Shown here in pieces: positions 7,532 to 8,290 of a DNA stretch of 8,290 bases (its first letter is position 1; the number at the start of each line of letters is the position of its first letter). Origin of the DNA: CAZUQP01 sp964484285 (GTDB lineage Bacteria; Pseudomonadota; Gammaproteobacteria; DSM-16500); contig CAZAEO010000093.1 of assembly GCA_964484285.1 (NCBI GenBank), positions 1-8,290 on the forward strand. The letters are read 5' to 3'. A model generated the notes under the pieces. The model was not told the DNA's origin. It was given only the letters and a program-made list of their open reading frames with translations, and did no database searches. Position numbers and translations under genes: made by a program.

Positions 7532-7600
7532 ATCCTAAATTCGGCAGTTGTAACCTGCTGCAAAGGTTTACTGCCGAATTTAGGATTATACGAATTTTTT
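7532..7600. repeat. Intact long palindromic intergenic repeat (copy 2)
   Basis: The arms ATCCTAAATTCGGCAGT (7532-7548) and ACTGCCGAATTTAGGAT (7570-7586) are perfect 17-base inverted repeats. Inside them AACCT (7552-7556) pairs with AGGTT (7564-7568) around a 7-base loop (7557-7563), so the RNA or cruciform would be a long hairpin with a small internal loop. A TTATA and AATTTTTT tract follow on the right. The outer sequence and orientation match the degenerate element at 1324-1373. It separates the divergent hpt and prmB genes. It has the look of a REP/MITE-type element. A terminator role is less likely because the T tract starts 8-9 bases after the stem. Confidence 0.75.
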
Positions 7601-7728
7601 AGAGGAAAAACGATGTGTTTGATGTGTTTATAGTAGCAATTCCTGTTAAAGAGATAGAAAAACCTTGAAAATCTAGTGCACAACTGCTATTTCCGAGTAA
7701 TATAAAGAGCCGATAAGGATGATAAGTA

Positions 7729-8290
7729 ATGAAAGAAATAGCTGAATTACTCACTATTCGAGACATGTTACGCTGGACGATTAGCCGTTTCAACGAAGCT
7801 GGATTGTGTTATGGCCATGGAACCGATAGCGCCTGGGATGAAGCTGTTGCATTAATTCTTCACACCTTACACCTACCACATAATATTGATCCAAGCATAA
7901 TAGATGCCCGACTGACAACCAGTGAACGAAATACTCTCTATAACATCATTCAGCGACGCATTGAGGAGAGAATTCCTCTGGCTTATTTAACACATGAAGC
8001 CTGGTTTGCCGGACTAGCCTATTACGTAGATGAACGCGTCCTTATTCCACGATCGCCATTAGCAGAACTGATTGAAAACCAATTTCAACCGTGGGTTGAA
8101 CCAGAACAAATTCATTCCATTTTAGATTTATGTACAGGCAGTGGCTGTATCGCAATTGCATGCGCAAACGTATTTCCAGAAGCAGTTATTGATGCAACAG
8201 ACATTTCAGTGGATGCACTTGCTGTTGCAAAAATGAATGTCTTGCGGCATCAAGTAGAAAATCAAGTACATCTCTATCAAGCCAACTTAT
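7729..8290 (+). CDS. prmB: 50S ribosomal protein L3 glutamine methyltransferase, partial (3' end beyond window)
   Basis: PrmB uses S-adenosylmethionine to methylate the side-chain amide of a conserved glutamine in ribosomal protein L3, aiding large-subunit assembly. The visible 187 residues include the PrmB-type N-terminal part with YGHGTDSAWDEA (28-39), RIEERIPLAYL (77-87) and RVLIPRSPLAELI (103-115). The SAM-binding motif I is LDLCTGSGCIAIA (132-144), and TDISVDAL (157-164) carries the acidic residue expected to bind the SAM ribose. The GHGTDSAWDEA segment and the RSPLAELI form separate it from the release-factor methyltransferase PrmC. The substrate-binding NPPY motif should lie past the right edge. 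The start is fixed by an in-frame TAA two codons upstream and an AAGGA site 9 bases before the ATG. Possible promoter elements (TGCACA 7677-7682, TATAAA 7701-7706, 18-base spacing) are weak and would leave only a ~15-base leader. Confidence 0.95.
   Translation, partial: MKEIAELLTIRDMLRWTISRFNEAGLCYGHGTDSAWDEAVALILHTLHLPHNIDPSIIDARLTTSERNTLYNIIQRRIEERIPLAYLTHEAWFAGLAYYVDERVLIPRSPLAELIENQFQPWVEPEQIHSILDLCTGSGCIAIACANVFPEAVIDATDISVDALAVAKMNVLRHQVENQVHLYQANL

Noticed and set aside
7532..7600. Repeat copy 2 as a rho-independent terminator
   Set aside because: The T tract is 8-9 bases after the stem rather than directly following it, and no upstream gene on the plus strand needs termination here.
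7282..7602. A 106-codon plus-strand frame antisense to the hpt 5' end and its promoter
   Set aside because: It covers the N-terminus of a strongly supported hpt gene and its upstream palindrome, and no protein family is recognisable.
7599..7793. A 64-codon minus-strand frame across the prmB start
   Set aside because: It overlaps the confident prmB start and its ribosome site, shows no recognisable motif and has low-complexity composition; it is a shadow frame.

Overview
The window looks like chromosomal DNA from an AT-rich gammaproteobacterium. The FadE, HGPRT and PrmB proteins are all of gammaproteobacterial type. The low GC content, the DUF1189 protein and the accessory serine-rich GHKL ATPase make a Legionellales-like (Coxiella/Legionella/Aquicella-type) host my best guess. 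This is inferred from sequence character only; no database search was possible.

Layout from right to left. At the right edge a plus-strand prmB gene (ribosomal protein L3 glutamine methyltransferase) starts at 7729 and runs off the window. It is divergent from a minus-strand run of four genes that are close together or overlapping: hpt (purine salvage, 7455-6895), a DUF1189 membrane protein (6855-6085), fadE (acyl-CoA dehydrogenase of beta-oxidation, 6013-3536) and a membrane-anchored alkaline-phosphatase-superfamily enzyme annotated as a sulfatase (3543-1459). The gaps are 39 and 71 bases, then an 8-base overlap between fadE and the sulfatase-like gene. The last two are therefore probably translationally coupled, and the whole run could be one transcript from a promoter just upstream of hpt. 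After a 172-base gap comes a separate minus-strand gene (1286-75) with its own good promoter. It encodes a 403-residue protein with a very serine-rich N-terminal segment and a GHKL-type ATPase domain but no histidine-kinase phosphoacceptor region. The extreme left edge may hold the first codons of a DUF1640-like coiled-coil gene, apparently without a usable start codon.

Two related palindromic repeats lie in the two largest intergenic gaps (about 1324-1373 and 7532-7600), in the same orientation. The right copy is a near-perfect long hairpin; the left copy is shorter and degenerate. Each carries a perfect TATAAT on the minus strand at one edge.

The core of the window is ordinary metabolism and translation. 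The unusual parts are the serine-rich GHKL protein, the coupling of FadE to a Thr-nucleophile membrane phospho/sulfo-transferase-like enzyme, and the repeat family. I found no convincing evidence of a wholly new multi-gene system.
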